Positions 6,581 to 15,340 of a stretch of 64,000 nt of DNA are shown here, piece by piece (position 1 is the first letter of the stretch; every line of letters begins with the position of its first letter). The DNA is taken from positions 16,135 to 80,134 of the forward strand of contig NZ_KQ949009.1 in the NCBI RefSeq assembly GCF_001514265.1, written 5' to 3'. The notes beneath the pieces were generated by a model, which ran no database searches, was not told the DNA's origin, and saw only the letters and a program-made list of their open reading frames with translations. The stretch comes from Streptomyces resistomycificus. Lineage in GTDB: Bacteria > Actinomycetota > Actinomycetes > Streptomycetales > Streptomycetaceae. The translations under genes were made by a program, and so were the position numbers.

Positions 6581-8746
6581 ATGTGTGGCATTGCGTGCAT
6601 AGCCCGGCTTGATGGCCGGGAGCTGGGGCCGGAGACGGACTTCGTGCTCCGTGAGATGGCGGACATCCTCGACCACCGGGGCCCCGACGACCGGGAGCTG
6701 ATGCGGGAGGGCCCCGTCGGCATGGCCTTCACACGGCTCTCCCTCGTCGACCCGGCAGGCGGCGGCCAGCCGCTGGTCAGTGACGACGGCTCACTGGTCC
6801 TCATCGCCAACGGCGAGGTCTACAACCACAGGGAACTGGCCGCCAACCTGCCACGCCACGCCCGGCTGCGGACCGGATCGGACTGCGAGGTGCTGCTGCA
6901 CCTCTACCAGCAGCACGGACTGGACTTCTTGCGGGACGTACGCGGCATGTTCGGTGTCATCCTGTGGGACCGGAAGAAGGGACAGCTGATCCTGGCCCGC
7001 GACCGGTTCGGCATCAAGCCTCTGTACTACCAGCGCGACCGTGAGCGGATCGTGCTGTCCTCGGAGATCAAGGGCCTGTACGCCGAGCCCGCCACCCCCT
7101 CCGGCTTCGACTGGGCGCGCTCCTTGTCGGTGGCGATGCTGCCGGCGTCCCCGCGCCTGGCGGAGCCCGAACTGTGCACGTGGTTCGAGGGCGTCGAGAG
7201 CGTCCCGGCCGCCACGGTCATGCGTATCGACCTGCGCGACGGCCACACCACCCGCCACCGCTACTGGCAACTGCCCACCGAACAGGACGAGTCGGCCGAC
7301 GCGCGGGAACTGACCGGCCGCTACGGGGAACTGCTGGAGGCCTCGGTGGCCGAATGCGCCACCGCCGACACGGAACTGGGACTGTTCCTGTCCGGCGGCA
7401 TCGACTCCGGCGCGGTGCTGGCACTGGCGGCCGGACGCCTGGACACCCTGCACACCTTCACCGCCCTGAGCGGCGGCACCCACGACAACGGCGACGCCCA
7501 CAACGCGCAGTGGATCGCCCGCGAGCTCGGTGTGCCCAACCACCAGGTCGTCTTCCCGCCCGGCCACACACCGTCACCGCAGGAATGGCTGCGCCTCGTG
7601 TGGCTCACCGAGACACCGCTGTGCGGCCCCGAGGCCTACTACAAACACGAACTGCACCGCTTCGCCCGCCAGCAACGCCCGCACCTGCGCGGCATGCTCC
7701 TGGGCGCGGCCAGCGACGAGTTCAACGGCGGCTACTCACGCGACCTGTCCGGCGACGGCGACTGGGAGTCCTTCCTGGGCGCCCTGACCTACCTCGACCA
7801 CCACACACGCCTGGAGCAGCATCCCGCACTGGCCCGGTGGTGGGCCGGCGGCGAGTCGCTGATCAGGCTGCCCGCCCTGGAGCGGGGGAGTGCAGCGGCG
7901 TCCCACGACGTGTACCGGGCATACGTCGAGTCCGAGTACCGCAAGGTGCAGCAGTACAACGTGTGGCACGAGGACCGCACGGCCGCCGGCAGCGGCATCG
8001 AGGCCCGGGTCCCCTTCCTCGACCACCGGCTGGTCGAGCTCGTCACGAGCGTTCCCCACCGGCTGCGCCCGAGCCTGCTGTGGGACAAGCGCATCCTGCG
8101 CGACGCCATGCGGGGGCGCATGCCCGCACGGATCGCCGAGCGCCCCAAGGGGCCCTTCTTCTACGGCACCGGCACCCGCCACGCCTACCGCATGATCGTC
8201 GGCATGCTGCGCGCCGACGGCCACCATCTCGTGGAACGCGCCCTGTCGGCCCCCGGCGCGGACGACTTCATCGACGCCGACGTCCTGCGGCGGCGGCTGG
8301 CCGCCCTGGGCGACGGCGACACCGACTCCCCGGACGTCGAGATCATCCTGCGGGTCGTCAACATGGGGCTGCTGGCCGAGATGGCGGCGAAACCGCCCCG
8401 GCTCGAAGACCTCCCCACCGGCCCGCCCCCCTCCTCGCTGCAGGGCCCGCCGGCCGACCACGTCCAGCTGTTCTCCCCGCGCCGTGACGTCGACACCAGC
8501 GGCGTCCTGCGCCTGGCCGACGACACGATGCTGCTCACCGACGAGGCGGGCGCATGGTTCCTGCTGCGGGAGGGCCAGATCGAGTACGTCTTCGACCAGG
8601 ACACGCCGATCCTGCGCCTCCTGCGCCACCTGGACGGCCAGGCACCCCTGAGCGGCGCGCTCAGGGCCGCCGCCGCAGACCTGGACGAGGTCCGCACCGA
8701 GATGGACGAGCTCCTCACCCAGCGACTGCTCGGCTGGGCCTCATGA
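6581..8746 (+). CDS. Glutamine-dependent asparagine synthetase-like amide ligase with C-terminal extension
   Basis: A 721-residue member of the asparagine synthetase B/lasso cyclase superfamily. Cys2 (MCGIACIARL) is kept, so the glutaminase domain (about 1-220, with DRFGIKPLYY) should release ammonia. The synthetase domain has the ATP-pyrophosphatase loop SGGIDS (271-276) and GIEARVPFLDHRLVE near residues 469-483. True asparagine synthetases are usually 550-650 residues; here about 95 extra residues (from about 627) follow, with a short beta/helix pattern (GVLRLADDTMLLTDEAGAWFLL) that could be a second peptide-binding or PqqD-like domain. GAGGAG precedes the ATG. It sits directly after the tiny peptides and is coupled (ATGA) to the diiron oxygenase. 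It probably adenylates a carboxylate and joins it to ammonia or an amine; the peptide C-terminal Thr is the obvious candidate, but this is inference. Confidence 0.85.
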   Translation: MCGIACIARLDGRELGPETDFVLREMADILDHRGPDDRELMREGPVGMAFTRLSLVDPAGGGQPLVSDDGSLVLIANGEVYNHRELAANLPRHARLRTGSDCEVLLHLYQQHGLDFLRDVRGMFGVILWDRKKGQLILARDRFGIKPLYYQRDRERIVLSSEIKGLYAEPATPSGFDWARSLSVAMLPASPRLAEPELCTWFEGVESVPAATVMRIDLRDGHTTRHRYWQLPTEQDESADARELTGRYGELLEASVAECATADTELGLFLSGGIDSGAVLALAAGRLDTLHTFTALSGGTHDNGDAHNAQWIARELGVPNHQVVFPPGHTPSPQEWLRLVWLTETPLCGPEAYYKHELHRFARQQRPHLRGMLLGAASDEFNGGYSRDLSGDGDWESFLGALTYLDHHTRLEQHPALARWWAGGESLIRLPALERGSAAASHDVYRAYVESEYRKVQQYNVWHEDRTAAGSGIEARVPFLDHRLVELVTSVPHRLRPSLLWDKRILRDAMRGRMPARIAERPKGPFFYGTGTRHAYRMIVGMLRADGHHLVERALSAPGADDFIDADVLRRRLAALGDGDTDSPDVEIILRVVNMGLLAEMAAKPPRLEDLPTGPPPSSLQGPPADHVQLFSPRRDVDTSGVLRLADDTMLLTDEAGAWFLLREGQIEYVFDQDTPILRLLRHLDGQAPLSGALRAAAADLDEVRTEMDELLTQRLLGWAS

Positions 8747-9924
8747 GCGCGGCGCACCGCGCGGCGGCACCCCTGCAGACCACCAACGTCCTGCCGCTGC
8801 CGACGGCGCCGGGCGGCCCCTACCAGCGGCTGGCGCGCGCCCAGCTGGTGCCCGCCACCCCCACGGCCCGGACCGTGCAGAGCACCTACGCCAGCCGCTT
8901 CGGCCGCTGGGACGACCTGGCCGGCGTGCGCCGCAAGCCCCAGCGCCGCCTGCTGGAAGCGGCCGACCTCTACTTCCCGCCCGAGCTGTATCCCGTGGTC
9001 GGCCACCCCCTCGTGGCCGCACGCGGACCGGCCGCCGTACGGACACTGCTGCTGAACCGCCTCTACGACTACCTCGACTTCACCACCGAACTGGAGAACC
9101 TCGCGGTCATCCCGGTGGCGTCGAAGATCGCCCGCGGCACCTCCGGACTCCTGCTGCCGCGCCAGATGCAGGCCGACGCCTTCAAGATCGTCACGGACGA
9201 GGCGTGGCACGCCCAGTTCTCCTTCGACTTCACCCAGGAGCTCGAACAGGTCACCGGCGTACCGCACGCAGCGGGCGGCGCCCCCGTGTTCGTGCAGCGC
9301 CTGGACGAGATAGCCGCCCAGCTTCCCCGCCAGGTCGCGGGCCTGGAGGCCCTGCTCTTCGCGATCGTCAGCGAGACGCTGATCTCCGGGCTGCTCTCAC
9401 ACCTCCCGCGGGACGAGAGGCTGCCTAGCCCGGTACGCGACCTGGTCCGCGACCACGCAGAGGACGAGGGACGCCACCACGTGTACTTCCGCTCCGTGCT
9501 GCGCCACCTGTGGCCGGCGCTGACCCTGCGCGAGCGGCATGCCGTCGGCCCGCAGATACCGGCGATCATCCAGGCGTTCCTCACCCCCGACCACGCACAG
9601 GTGGCGACCCGCCTGGCAGCCGTCGGACTGTCGAACGAGGAGATCCTCCAGGTCATCACCGAGAGCTGGCCCGAGCACGAACTGATGGGCGAGATAGCCC
9701 AGTCGGCGGCACCCGCCGTCCGGTACTTCACCGAAGTGGGAGCCCTCGACGACAGCCGCACACGGGACGCCTTCCTGGAGGCCGGCCTGCTCGCCCCCGC
9801 CCCCGACACCGATACGGGTGCGGGTGCGGGTGGGGGCTGCGCGGCCGGCCGGCCGGAGCACCTCACACCAGGGGCGCCGAAGACGCCACAGGACGCGAAC
9901 ACACCGGGGAGCACACGGCCATGA
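8743..9924 (+). CDS. AurF-like diiron oxygenase
   Basis: A 393-residue protein that matches the AurF/CmlI type of diiron N-oxygenase. Metal-ligand motifs appear in order: ELENLAVIP (first Glu), TDEAWHAQF (DExxH), SETLISGLL (third Glu) and DHAEDEGRHHVYF (DExxHH). Family members oxidise amines stepwise to hydroxylamine, nitroso or nitro groups, or hydroxylate carbon. The ATG overlaps the stop of the asparagine synthetase-like gene and its own stop overlaps the start of the exporter, so the three are made together. The last 45 residues are Gly/Ala/Pro-rich and probably disordered. The substrate is unknown; context suggests the amine or amide made by the upstream ligase, or a peptide lysine. Confidence 0.8.
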   Translation: MSAAHRAAAPLQTTNVLPLPTAPGGPYQRLARAQLVPATPTARTVQSTYASRFGRWDDLAGVRRKPQRRLLEAADLYFPPELYPVVGHPLVAARGPAAVRTLLLNRLYDYLDFTTELENLAVIPVASKIARGTSGLLLPRQMQADAFKIVTDEAWHAQFSFDFTQELEQVTGVPHAAGGAPVFVQRLDEIAAQLPRQVAGLEALLFAIVSETLISGLLSHLPRDERLPSPVRDLVRDHAEDEGRHHVYFRSVLRHLWPALTLRERHAVGPQIPAIIQAFLTPDHAQVATRLAAVGLSNEEILQVITESWPEHELMGEIAQSAAPAVRYFTEVGALDDSRTRDAFLEAGLLAPAPDTDTGAGAGGGCAAGRPEHLTPGAPKTPQDANTPGSTRP

Positions 9925-11201
9925 CCGACGTCATCACCCCGGCGGCGACCCGCTCGCCCTCCCTGTTCTGGCGCTTTTGGACGGCGACGGCCATCAGCGG
10001 CGCCGGCTCGGCCGTCACCCTCGTCGCTCTGCCGCTGGTGGCGGTGAGCGTGCTCGACGCGTCGGTCACCCAGGTCAGTCTGCTCGCCGCCGCCGGACAG
10101 GTGGGCTGGCTCGTCCTGGGCCTGCCCGCGGGCGTCATCGCCCAGCGCTGCCCCCTGCGCACCCTCCAGGTCGCCACCGACCTCATCCGCCTGATCGCCC
10201 TCGCCTCCATCCCCCTGGCCTGGTGGCTGGCCCAGCTCACCTACGCGCACCTGGTCGTGGCGGCCCTGGCCGTCGGCCTGGCGACGGTGGTGTTCGACGT
10301 CGCCAACGCCACGTTCCTGCCGGCCATCATCGACACGAAGGACCTGACCGCCCGCAACGGCCTGATGTCGTCAACCCTCGCCGTGACCCAGACCGGCGGC
10401 CCCTCGCTGGGCGGCCTGCTGGTCCAGCTGTCCGGACCGGTGGGCGCCCTGTGCGTCGACGCCGTCAGCTACCTCCTGTCGGCGCTGACCCTGCGCACCC
10501 TGCCCCATGCGCCGCCCGTCGCCCCTGCCCCGACCGCCCGGGCGCCCTTCACCCGGCAGATCCGCGAGGGCTGGCAGTTCGTGGTCAGGCACCCGGTGAT
10601 GATGCCGTGCATGTGGTGGGCGACCGCCACGAACTTCGCGGCCGGCGCGCTGCTGGCCCTGACACCCACCTACCTGGTGCGCGAGGCACACCTCTCGCCC
10701 TTCATGGTGGGGCTGCTGATCGCGGCCGACGGGCTCGGCGCACTGGCCGGCTCCCTCGCCGCGGCCCGGCTCGCCGCCCGCTTCGGCACCGCCCGCATCA
10801 TGATCGCGGCCTCGCTGACCGGCGCCGTGCTGGCCCTGGCCATGCCGCTGACCGCGGGGCCCTCCAGTGCCGTCCTCTTCGCCGTGGGCAACGCCGGCTT
10901 CAACGCCGGAGTCGTCATCGGCAGCATCGTGACCCGCACACACCGCCAGACCCACACACCCCCGCACCTGCTGTCGCGGGTGATGGCCACCGTCCGCTTC
11001 GTGTCGTGGGGAGCCTCCCCCCTGGGCGCGGCGCTCAGCGGCCTGGCCGCGGCCACCGCGGGAGTGCGGCCCGCGCTGTGGCTGGTGTGCGCGTGCGCCT
11101 TCGCCGGGCCCGCCATCCTCCTGACGAGCCGGATCCGCGGCCTGCGGGACCTGTCGCAGCACACCGAGCCGCACCCCAAGGCCCCCGCCGCCGCCCACTG
11201 A
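9921..11201 (+). CDS. MFS exporter
   Basis: A 426-residue major facilitator of the DHA3-like drug exporter type, with about 11-12 hydrophobic segments (first near FWTATAISGAGSAVTLVALPLV). It shows the usual pseudo-symmetry and a cytoplasmic loop after about residue 190. It should sit in the cytoplasmic membrane and export the product using the proton gradient. The ATG overlaps the stop of the diiron oxygenase gene. The C-terminal tail is His/Pro/Ala-rich and leads into a run of CCCACTGACC repeats. Confidence 0.85.
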   Translation: MTDVITPAATRSPSLFWRFWTATAISGAGSAVTLVALPLVAVSVLDASVTQVSLLAAAGQVGWLVLGLPAGVIAQRCPLRTLQVATDLIRLIALASIPLAWWLAQLTYAHLVVAALAVGLATVVFDVANATFLPAIIDTKDLTARNGLMSSTLAVTQTGGPSLGGLLVQLSGPVGALCVDAVSYLLSALTLRTLPHAPPVAPAPTARAPFTRQIREGWQFVVRHPVMMPCMWWATATNFAAGALLALTPTYLVREAHLSPFMVGLLIAADGLGALAGSLAAARLAARFGTARIMIAASLTGAVLALAMPLTAGPSSAVLFAVGNAGFNAGVVIGSIVTRTHRQTHTPPHLLSRVMATVRFVSWGASPLGAALSGLAAATAGVRPALWLVCACAFAGPAILLTSRIRGLRDLSQHTEPHPKAPAAAH

Positions 11202-11271
11202 CCCGCCGCCGCCCACTGACCGGCCCGGCACCCACTGACCCGCACCCACTGACCCGCACTCACACCCACTG
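11193..11271. repeat. Short interspersed repeats CCCACTGACC
   Basis: Four to five copies of CCCACTGACC or close variants lie at the very end of the exporter gene and just after its stop, probably from replication slippage. No function is visible. Confidence 0.6.
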
Positions 11272-11335
11272 CCGTGCCCCGGCTGCCGTGCCCCGCCGGC
11301 GCGGGGCCCGCGGGCCGCTGCCTGGGGCCGCAGGG

Positions 11336-11863
11336 TCAGAGCGTGATCCAGTACCGCCGTTTCACACCGATCGGGGTGGTGCGCACGTCCTCCAGGACGC
11401 CGCCGTTCGCCTCGATCGTGCGGGCGGAGGGCGTGTTGCCGTCATCGCAGGTCAACAGGACCCGCTCAAGGCCCAGCCGGCGTGCCCGGGGCAGGACGCC
11501 GGCCAGCGCCCAGGTGGCGTGTCCCCGGCGGCGGGCCGAAGGGCGCACGCTGTAGCCGATGTTGCCTCCGCCCTCCAGGAGGAAGGCGTTGAGGTAGTGC
11601 CGGACGTCGATCGCCCCCAGATAGGTGTCGTCCTCGACGATCCACAGGTGCGTCGCGTGCACGCTGCCCTCCGGCATGGGCAGCGACCGGTCGGCCTGCG
11701 CCCGCAGGCGCTGCACCCACTCCTCGAAGCCCGCGACGCTGTCGAGATCCGTCCCTGCCAGCCGCAGCCCGCTGCCGTCCTGATGAGCGTCTGGGCCCCA
11801 CTCCTGCCGTGCCTTCATCCAGGAGGCCCGTAAACGGGCGGTGGGCTCGATAAGTTGGAGCAT
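11336..11863 (-). CDS. GNAT-family acetyltransferase
   Basis: A 175-residue N-acetyltransferase-type protein. The acetyl-CoA pocket is visible as NIGYSVRPSARRRGHATWAL (Q/RxxGxG/A variant RRRGHA), followed by LTCDDGNTPSARTIEANGG, typical of GNAT motif B. The start at 11863 is chosen because similarity begins at MLQLIEPTARLRASW; no clear Shine-Dalgarno precedes it, so it may be leaderless, and an upstream start at 12013 is possible. It is the only minus-strand gene between the exporter and the methyltransferase. It may acetylate the product or an intermediate (self-protection or tailoring), but the acceptor cannot be read from sequence. Confidence 0.75.
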   Translation of the reverse strand: MLQLIEPTARLRASWMKARQEWGPDAHQDGSGLRLAGTDLDSVAGFEEWVQRLRAQADRSLPMPEGSVHATHLWIVEDDTYLGAIDVRHYLNAFLLEGGGNIGYSVRPSARRRGHATWALAGVLPRARRLGLERVLLTCDDGNTPSARTIEANGGVLEDVRTTPIGVKRRYWITL

Positions 11864-12033
11864 GCCGAGGAGATTAACACCCCCCGCATTCCCCAAACAG
11901 GCCACTTCGGCCCGGCTCTTGATCCGGCCGGACGCAATATGACATGACTGTGGTGTCGTGAACGCCCGACCACGGGCGGCCGGGGGCTGATCAACACCCC
12001 GAGAGCGGTTCATTTCGAGAGAGGCCCACAGTC

Positions 12034-12687
12034 ATGAGGCAAAGCACTCTTCTGATGTCGGCAGAACTGCACACGTACATGACGGCGCACAGCGTCCAGC
12101 CCGACGCCGTCCAGGAGCGCCTGGCCCGACAGACCCGCCGGTTCGCGGAGGTCGCCCACTGGCAGACCGCCCCCGAGCAGAGCCCGTTCCTGACGATGCT
12201 GGTCCAGACACTGGGCGTTCACAAGGCAGTTGAGGTCGGCACGTTCACCGGAATGTCGGCGCTCGCGATAGCCCGGGGCCTGCAGCCGGGCGGCACGCTG
12301 CTGTGCTGCGACGTCGACGACACCTGGACCCCCCTCGCCCGCCAGGCGTGGCAGGACGCCGGCGTCGAGGACCGTATCGAATTGCGCATCGCGCCCGCGC
12401 TGGAAACCCTGCGCCTGCTGCCGAATACCGCGGACGTGGATTTCTCATTCGTCGACGCGGAGAAGACCGGATACTGGGACTACTTCAACGAACTCGTCGT
12501 CCGCACCCGGCCCGGCGGTCTCCTGGTATTCGACAACGTCTTTCGCAAGGGGCGGGTCCTGCATCCCTCCAGTGAAGTCGACGACGCCATCATCGAATTC
12601 AACAAGCGGCTCGCCGGGGACGACCGCGTCGACGTCGTCATGCTGCCGATCGCCGACGGGATGACCATCGCGCGCCGCAAGCCGTAA
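12034..12687 (+). CDS. SAM-dependent O-methyltransferase (CCoAOMT-like)
   Basis: A 217-residue class I methyltransferase of the caffeoyl-CoA/catechol O-methyltransferase family. SAM-binding motif I is VEVGTFTGMSALAIARGL (about residues 69-86), the acidic loop CDVD is near 102, and metal-binding VDAEKTGYWDYFN and FDNVFRKG follow. The family needs Mg2+ and methylates adjacent hydroxyls, or sometimes other nucleophiles. GAGAGAGG lies upstream of the ATG. It stands alone between two divergently placed genes, so it has its own promoter. Confidence 0.85.
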   Translation: MRQSTLLMSAELHTYMTAHSVQPDAVQERLARQTRRFAEVAHWQTAPEQSPFLTMLVQTLGVHKAVEVGTFTGMSALAIARGLQPGGTLLCCDVDDTWTPLARQAWQDAGVEDRIELRIAPALETLRLLPNTADVDFSFVDAEKTGYWDYFNELVVRTRPGGLLVFDNVFRKGRVLHPSSEVDDAIIEFNKRLAGDDRVDVVMLPIADGMTIARRKP

Positions 12688-12849
12688 CACCCACCCCACC
12701 CGGGCCCGGCCGCGCCCCCACCCGGGCTCAACCCGCCCCCACGTGGCTCACCTCGCCCCCCGGCCCGGCTCGCCCCGCCCCCCACCCGGGCCCGGCCCGG
12801 CGTGGGGTGGCCGGGCTGCCGGGGCCGGGGCCGGGGCCCGGGGGTGGTG

Positions 12850-14616
12850 TCAGCGGTGCAAGACCGCCGCCAGGGCCCGGCCCAGCCCGGCGGTCGCGCG
12901 GCCCGGATCGTCCACCGGCGCCGCATGACGCCAGGCGATGACGCAGTCCGGGCGCACCAGCAGACAGCCCCGCTCGTCCAGGCCCTCACTCACCCGCTGC
13001 CAGGCACCGTAGACGTCGCGGGCGCCGTCCTCGTCGACGCGAACCACCCGCAACTCCACCCCGAACCGCGCCGCGCACACCCGTGCGGCCTCCACCCAGG
13101 CCTGCCCGGCGAGTCCCGTCACCACGCTGAAGCCTCCGCCGCCGACCAGGTCCAGGGTGGAGAGGCGATGCCCCGCGGTGTCGACGAGCCAGGCGTGGGG
13201 CAGTTTGGCGCCCGGCCGGGTGGAGGGCTGTGCGTACAGGTCGCGGTCGCGGCGCCACTCCTCCTCGCCCTCACCGTCGGCCAGCACGGCCGAGGAGAGG
13301 TAGCGCTGGTTCATCTCCACCCCGTGGGCGCTGAACTCGTAGTGCTTGAGCTGCATGGCGTCGGCCAGTTCCCGTCTGCGGCGGGCCCCCTCGGCCGTCG
13401 GCAGACGCCCGCGGCGCACTCCGGCCACGGCGTCCTCGCACGCCAGTCCATCGCCCAGGCCCAGCGCCTTGAAGAGCGGCACGAACTCGCCCGTGCTGCG
13501 GTTGGCGCGGGTGACGACCTGCTCGCCCACCGGGGCGCGTTCGGCGCTGTAGGTGTCAAGGAGCGCCGCTCCGGCCTGGCCGCGCAGGACCAGCGCCACC
13601 TTCCACGCCAGGTTGTAGGAGTCCTGGATCGAGGTGTTCGATCCCAGGCCGTTGGACGGCGGGTGGCGGTGGACCGCGTCACCGGCGCAGAAGACCCGGC
13701 CCCGCCCGTAGGAGGTGGCGTACATGTCGTTGACGGTCCACAGCGACGTCGACTCGATCCGCACGTCGACGTCCGCGTCCCCGAGCAGACCGCGCACGAT
13801 GCGCAGCGCCTGCGCGTGGTCGAGCACCGGGCCGGGGCCGTTGATGTCGTAGCCCCACACCGCCATCCACTTGTTCCACGGCCGCACCATGCGCAGGGCG
13901 CCCATGCCGATGCCGCCGATCCCCTCGCCAGGGCGCAGCACCCAGTACAGGACGCCGGGGCGATGCTCGACGTAGCGGGTGAGGTCGGCCTCGAAGACGA
14001 TGTTCATGCTGCCGCCCTTGCCCTCCTCGCCGACGAAGGGCAGGCCGATCTGCTCGGCGACCCGGCTGCGGCCGCCGTCCGCGCCGATCAGATAGCGGGC
14101 CCGCAGGGTGAACTCGTCCCCGCGCAGCCCGTCGCGCAGACGCGCCGTGACGCCCTCGCCGTCCTGCTCGAGGCTGAGGAACTCGGTGTCGAAGCGGACC
14201 TTGGCACCACGCCGGGCGGCGTTGCCGATCAGCACGGGCTCCAGATACGGCTGCGGCAGATCGAGCATCGGGGAGGGGCTCGCGGCCGCGTACTCCGTCA
14301 GCCGCTCGTCCTCCGTGCCCCAGGTGCGGATGCGGGCGATCTCCTCACCGGCCAGGCTGGTGCAGAACACGCTCTCACCCATCAACTGCTGCGGGGTGCC
14401 CACCGACAGGGCCTCGTCCTCCACCCGCAAATCCCGCAGCACCTCCATGGTCCTCTGGTTGGTGATGTGGGCGCGGGGACTGTCGGCGACCCAGCCGTAC
14501 TTGCCGATGACCGTCGTGCGGACGCCGTAGGTGGCCAGCGCCAGCGCGGCGGCCCCGCCGGCCGGGCCACCGCCCACGACCAGGACGTCCGTGTCGAACG
14601 CGCCGTCACTTCGCAT
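12850..14616 (-). CDS. Class A FAD monooxygenase (PheA/TfdB type)
   Basis: A 588-residue flavoprotein hydroxylase. FAD-binding VVGGGPAGGAAALALA lies near the N-terminus, GADGGRSRVAEQIGLPFVGEE mid-protein, and the GD motif CAGDAVHRHPPSNGLGSNTSIQDSYN after that; the last 150 residues match the thioredoxin-like C-terminal domain of this family. It should use NADPH and O2 to hydroxylate an aromatic or enolic substrate. The start is placed at 14616 (ATG, GGGAG upstream, flavin fold begins 10 residues later); upstream sequence in the same frame is repeat-encoded and not protein-like. It is transcribed away from the 51-residue peptide operon, with two cluster palindromes between them. Confidence 0.85.
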   Translation of the reverse strand: MRSDGAFDTDVLVVGGGPAGGAAALALATYGVRTTVIGKYGWVADSPRAHITNQRTMEVLRDLRVEDEALSVGTPQQLMGESVFCTSLAGEEIARIRTWGTEDERLTEYAAASPSPMLDLPQPYLEPVLIGNAARRGAKVRFDTEFLSLEQDGEGVTARLRDGLRGDEFTLRARYLIGADGGRSRVAEQIGLPFVGEEGKGGSMNIVFEADLTRYVEHRPGVLYWVLRPGEGIGGIGMGALRMVRPWNKWMAVWGYDINGPGPVLDHAQALRIVRGLLGDADVDVRIESTSLWTVNDMYATSYGRGRVFCAGDAVHRHPPSNGLGSNTSIQDSYNLAWKVALVLRGQAGAALLDTYSAERAPVGEQVVTRANRSTGEFVPLFKALGLGDGLACEDAVAGVRRGRLPTAEGARRRRELADAMQLKHYEFSAHGVEMNQRYLSSAVLADGEGEEEWRRDRDLYAQPSTRPGAKLPHAWLVDTAGHRLSTLDLVGGGGFSVVTGLAGQAWVEAARVCAARFGVELRVVRVDEDGARDVYGAWQRVSEGLDERGCLLVRPDCVIAWRHAAPVDDPGRATAGLGRALAAVLHR

Positions 14617-14654
14617 ACGCTGCTCCCGTCGAGACGTGTGGATGCGCTGCGCAT

Positions 14655-14789
14655 CCAGAAAAGCCGGAAAGCCAGAAAAGCCGGAAAGCCCGCAAAACCG
14701 GAATCCCGGAAGCCTGGAAGCCCGGAAAGCCGGAAGCTCGGAAGCCCGGAAAGCCGGAAGCCCGGAAGGCCGGAAGCCCGGGAAAGAGC
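14655..14789. repeat. Degenerate 9-10 bp tandem repeat tract (GGAAGCCC units)
   Basis: About a dozen imperfect copies of CCGGAAGCCC/CCGGAAAGC follow one another upstream of the FAD monooxygenase start. The tract could encode a Pro/Phe-rich N-terminal extension in one frame but is better explained as a slippage-prone, non-coding spacer in the divergent control region. Confidence 0.75.
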
Positions 14790-14977
14790 GTCGGCGGCAT
14801 TTTTCCCGCATACGCTTTCCCTGCGCGGACAATGCCGCAACAGACATGCCGGGGCGCGCGCCCCTGAACCCGTGAACACGTGCCGGGGCACAGTCCCCTC
14901 GCACCCCCGGGACGAGCCGGACCGCGTTGTCGCCGGCAGCCACTGCCTTTATCCGTGCCGTCCGGATCCGCATTGCG

Positions 14978-14993
14978 CCCCCGTCGACGGGAC
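14978..14993. promoter_or_regulatory. Cluster palindrome, imperfect copy
   Basis: CCCCCGTCGACGGGAC matches the perfect palindrome at 2923 in 14 of 16 positions. It lies about midway between the divergent FAD monooxygenase and the 51-residue peptide gene. Confidence 0.45.
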
Positions 14994-15177
14994 GTGGCGG
15001 CAAACCCGCCACACGTCCGTGCCCGCCCCGGCCGGCGCCTGCCCGGCGCTCGCCGCACCGCCCGCCCCTACCCGGCGGATGCCGGGTGGACGTGCCCGCA
15101 GGCGGGTGTTTTCCGGTTGTATCACGGCGTCAGGCGGCGGCGGCAGGAGCGGTGGGCCCGGCCGGGCGGGGTGCGAT

Positions 15178-15199
15178 GGTGTCCCGTCGACAGGACACC
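15178..15199. promoter_or_regulatory. Cluster palindrome with extended arms
   Basis: Core GTCCCGTCGACAGGAC (15181-15196) is extended outward to 7-bp perfect arms GGTGTCC/GGACACC. It sits about 145 bp upstream of the 51-residue peptide gene, a sensible operator position for the long middle operon. Confidence 0.6.
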
Positions 15200-15340
15200 G
15201 CCGCACCCCGCGCCAGGCTCAACACCGCATTACCGGCACGGAACTCGTCTCCATTCCTCGTCCCGGTTCCCCATTTCCCGGCGGCCCGGTATGTTCGGCA
15301 GCGGTCGGAACCTCGAAAAGAAACACAGAAGGACGTTCCC

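Noticed and set aside
4866..8746. Classical lasso peptide cluster (PqqD-like B1, asparagine synthetase-like cyclase, small peptides)
   Set aside because: The peptides have no core after the leader-like part, there are three near-identical copies, no transglutaminase-like leader protease is present, and the ligase keeps Cys2 and a functional-looking glutaminase domain that lasso cyclases do not need.
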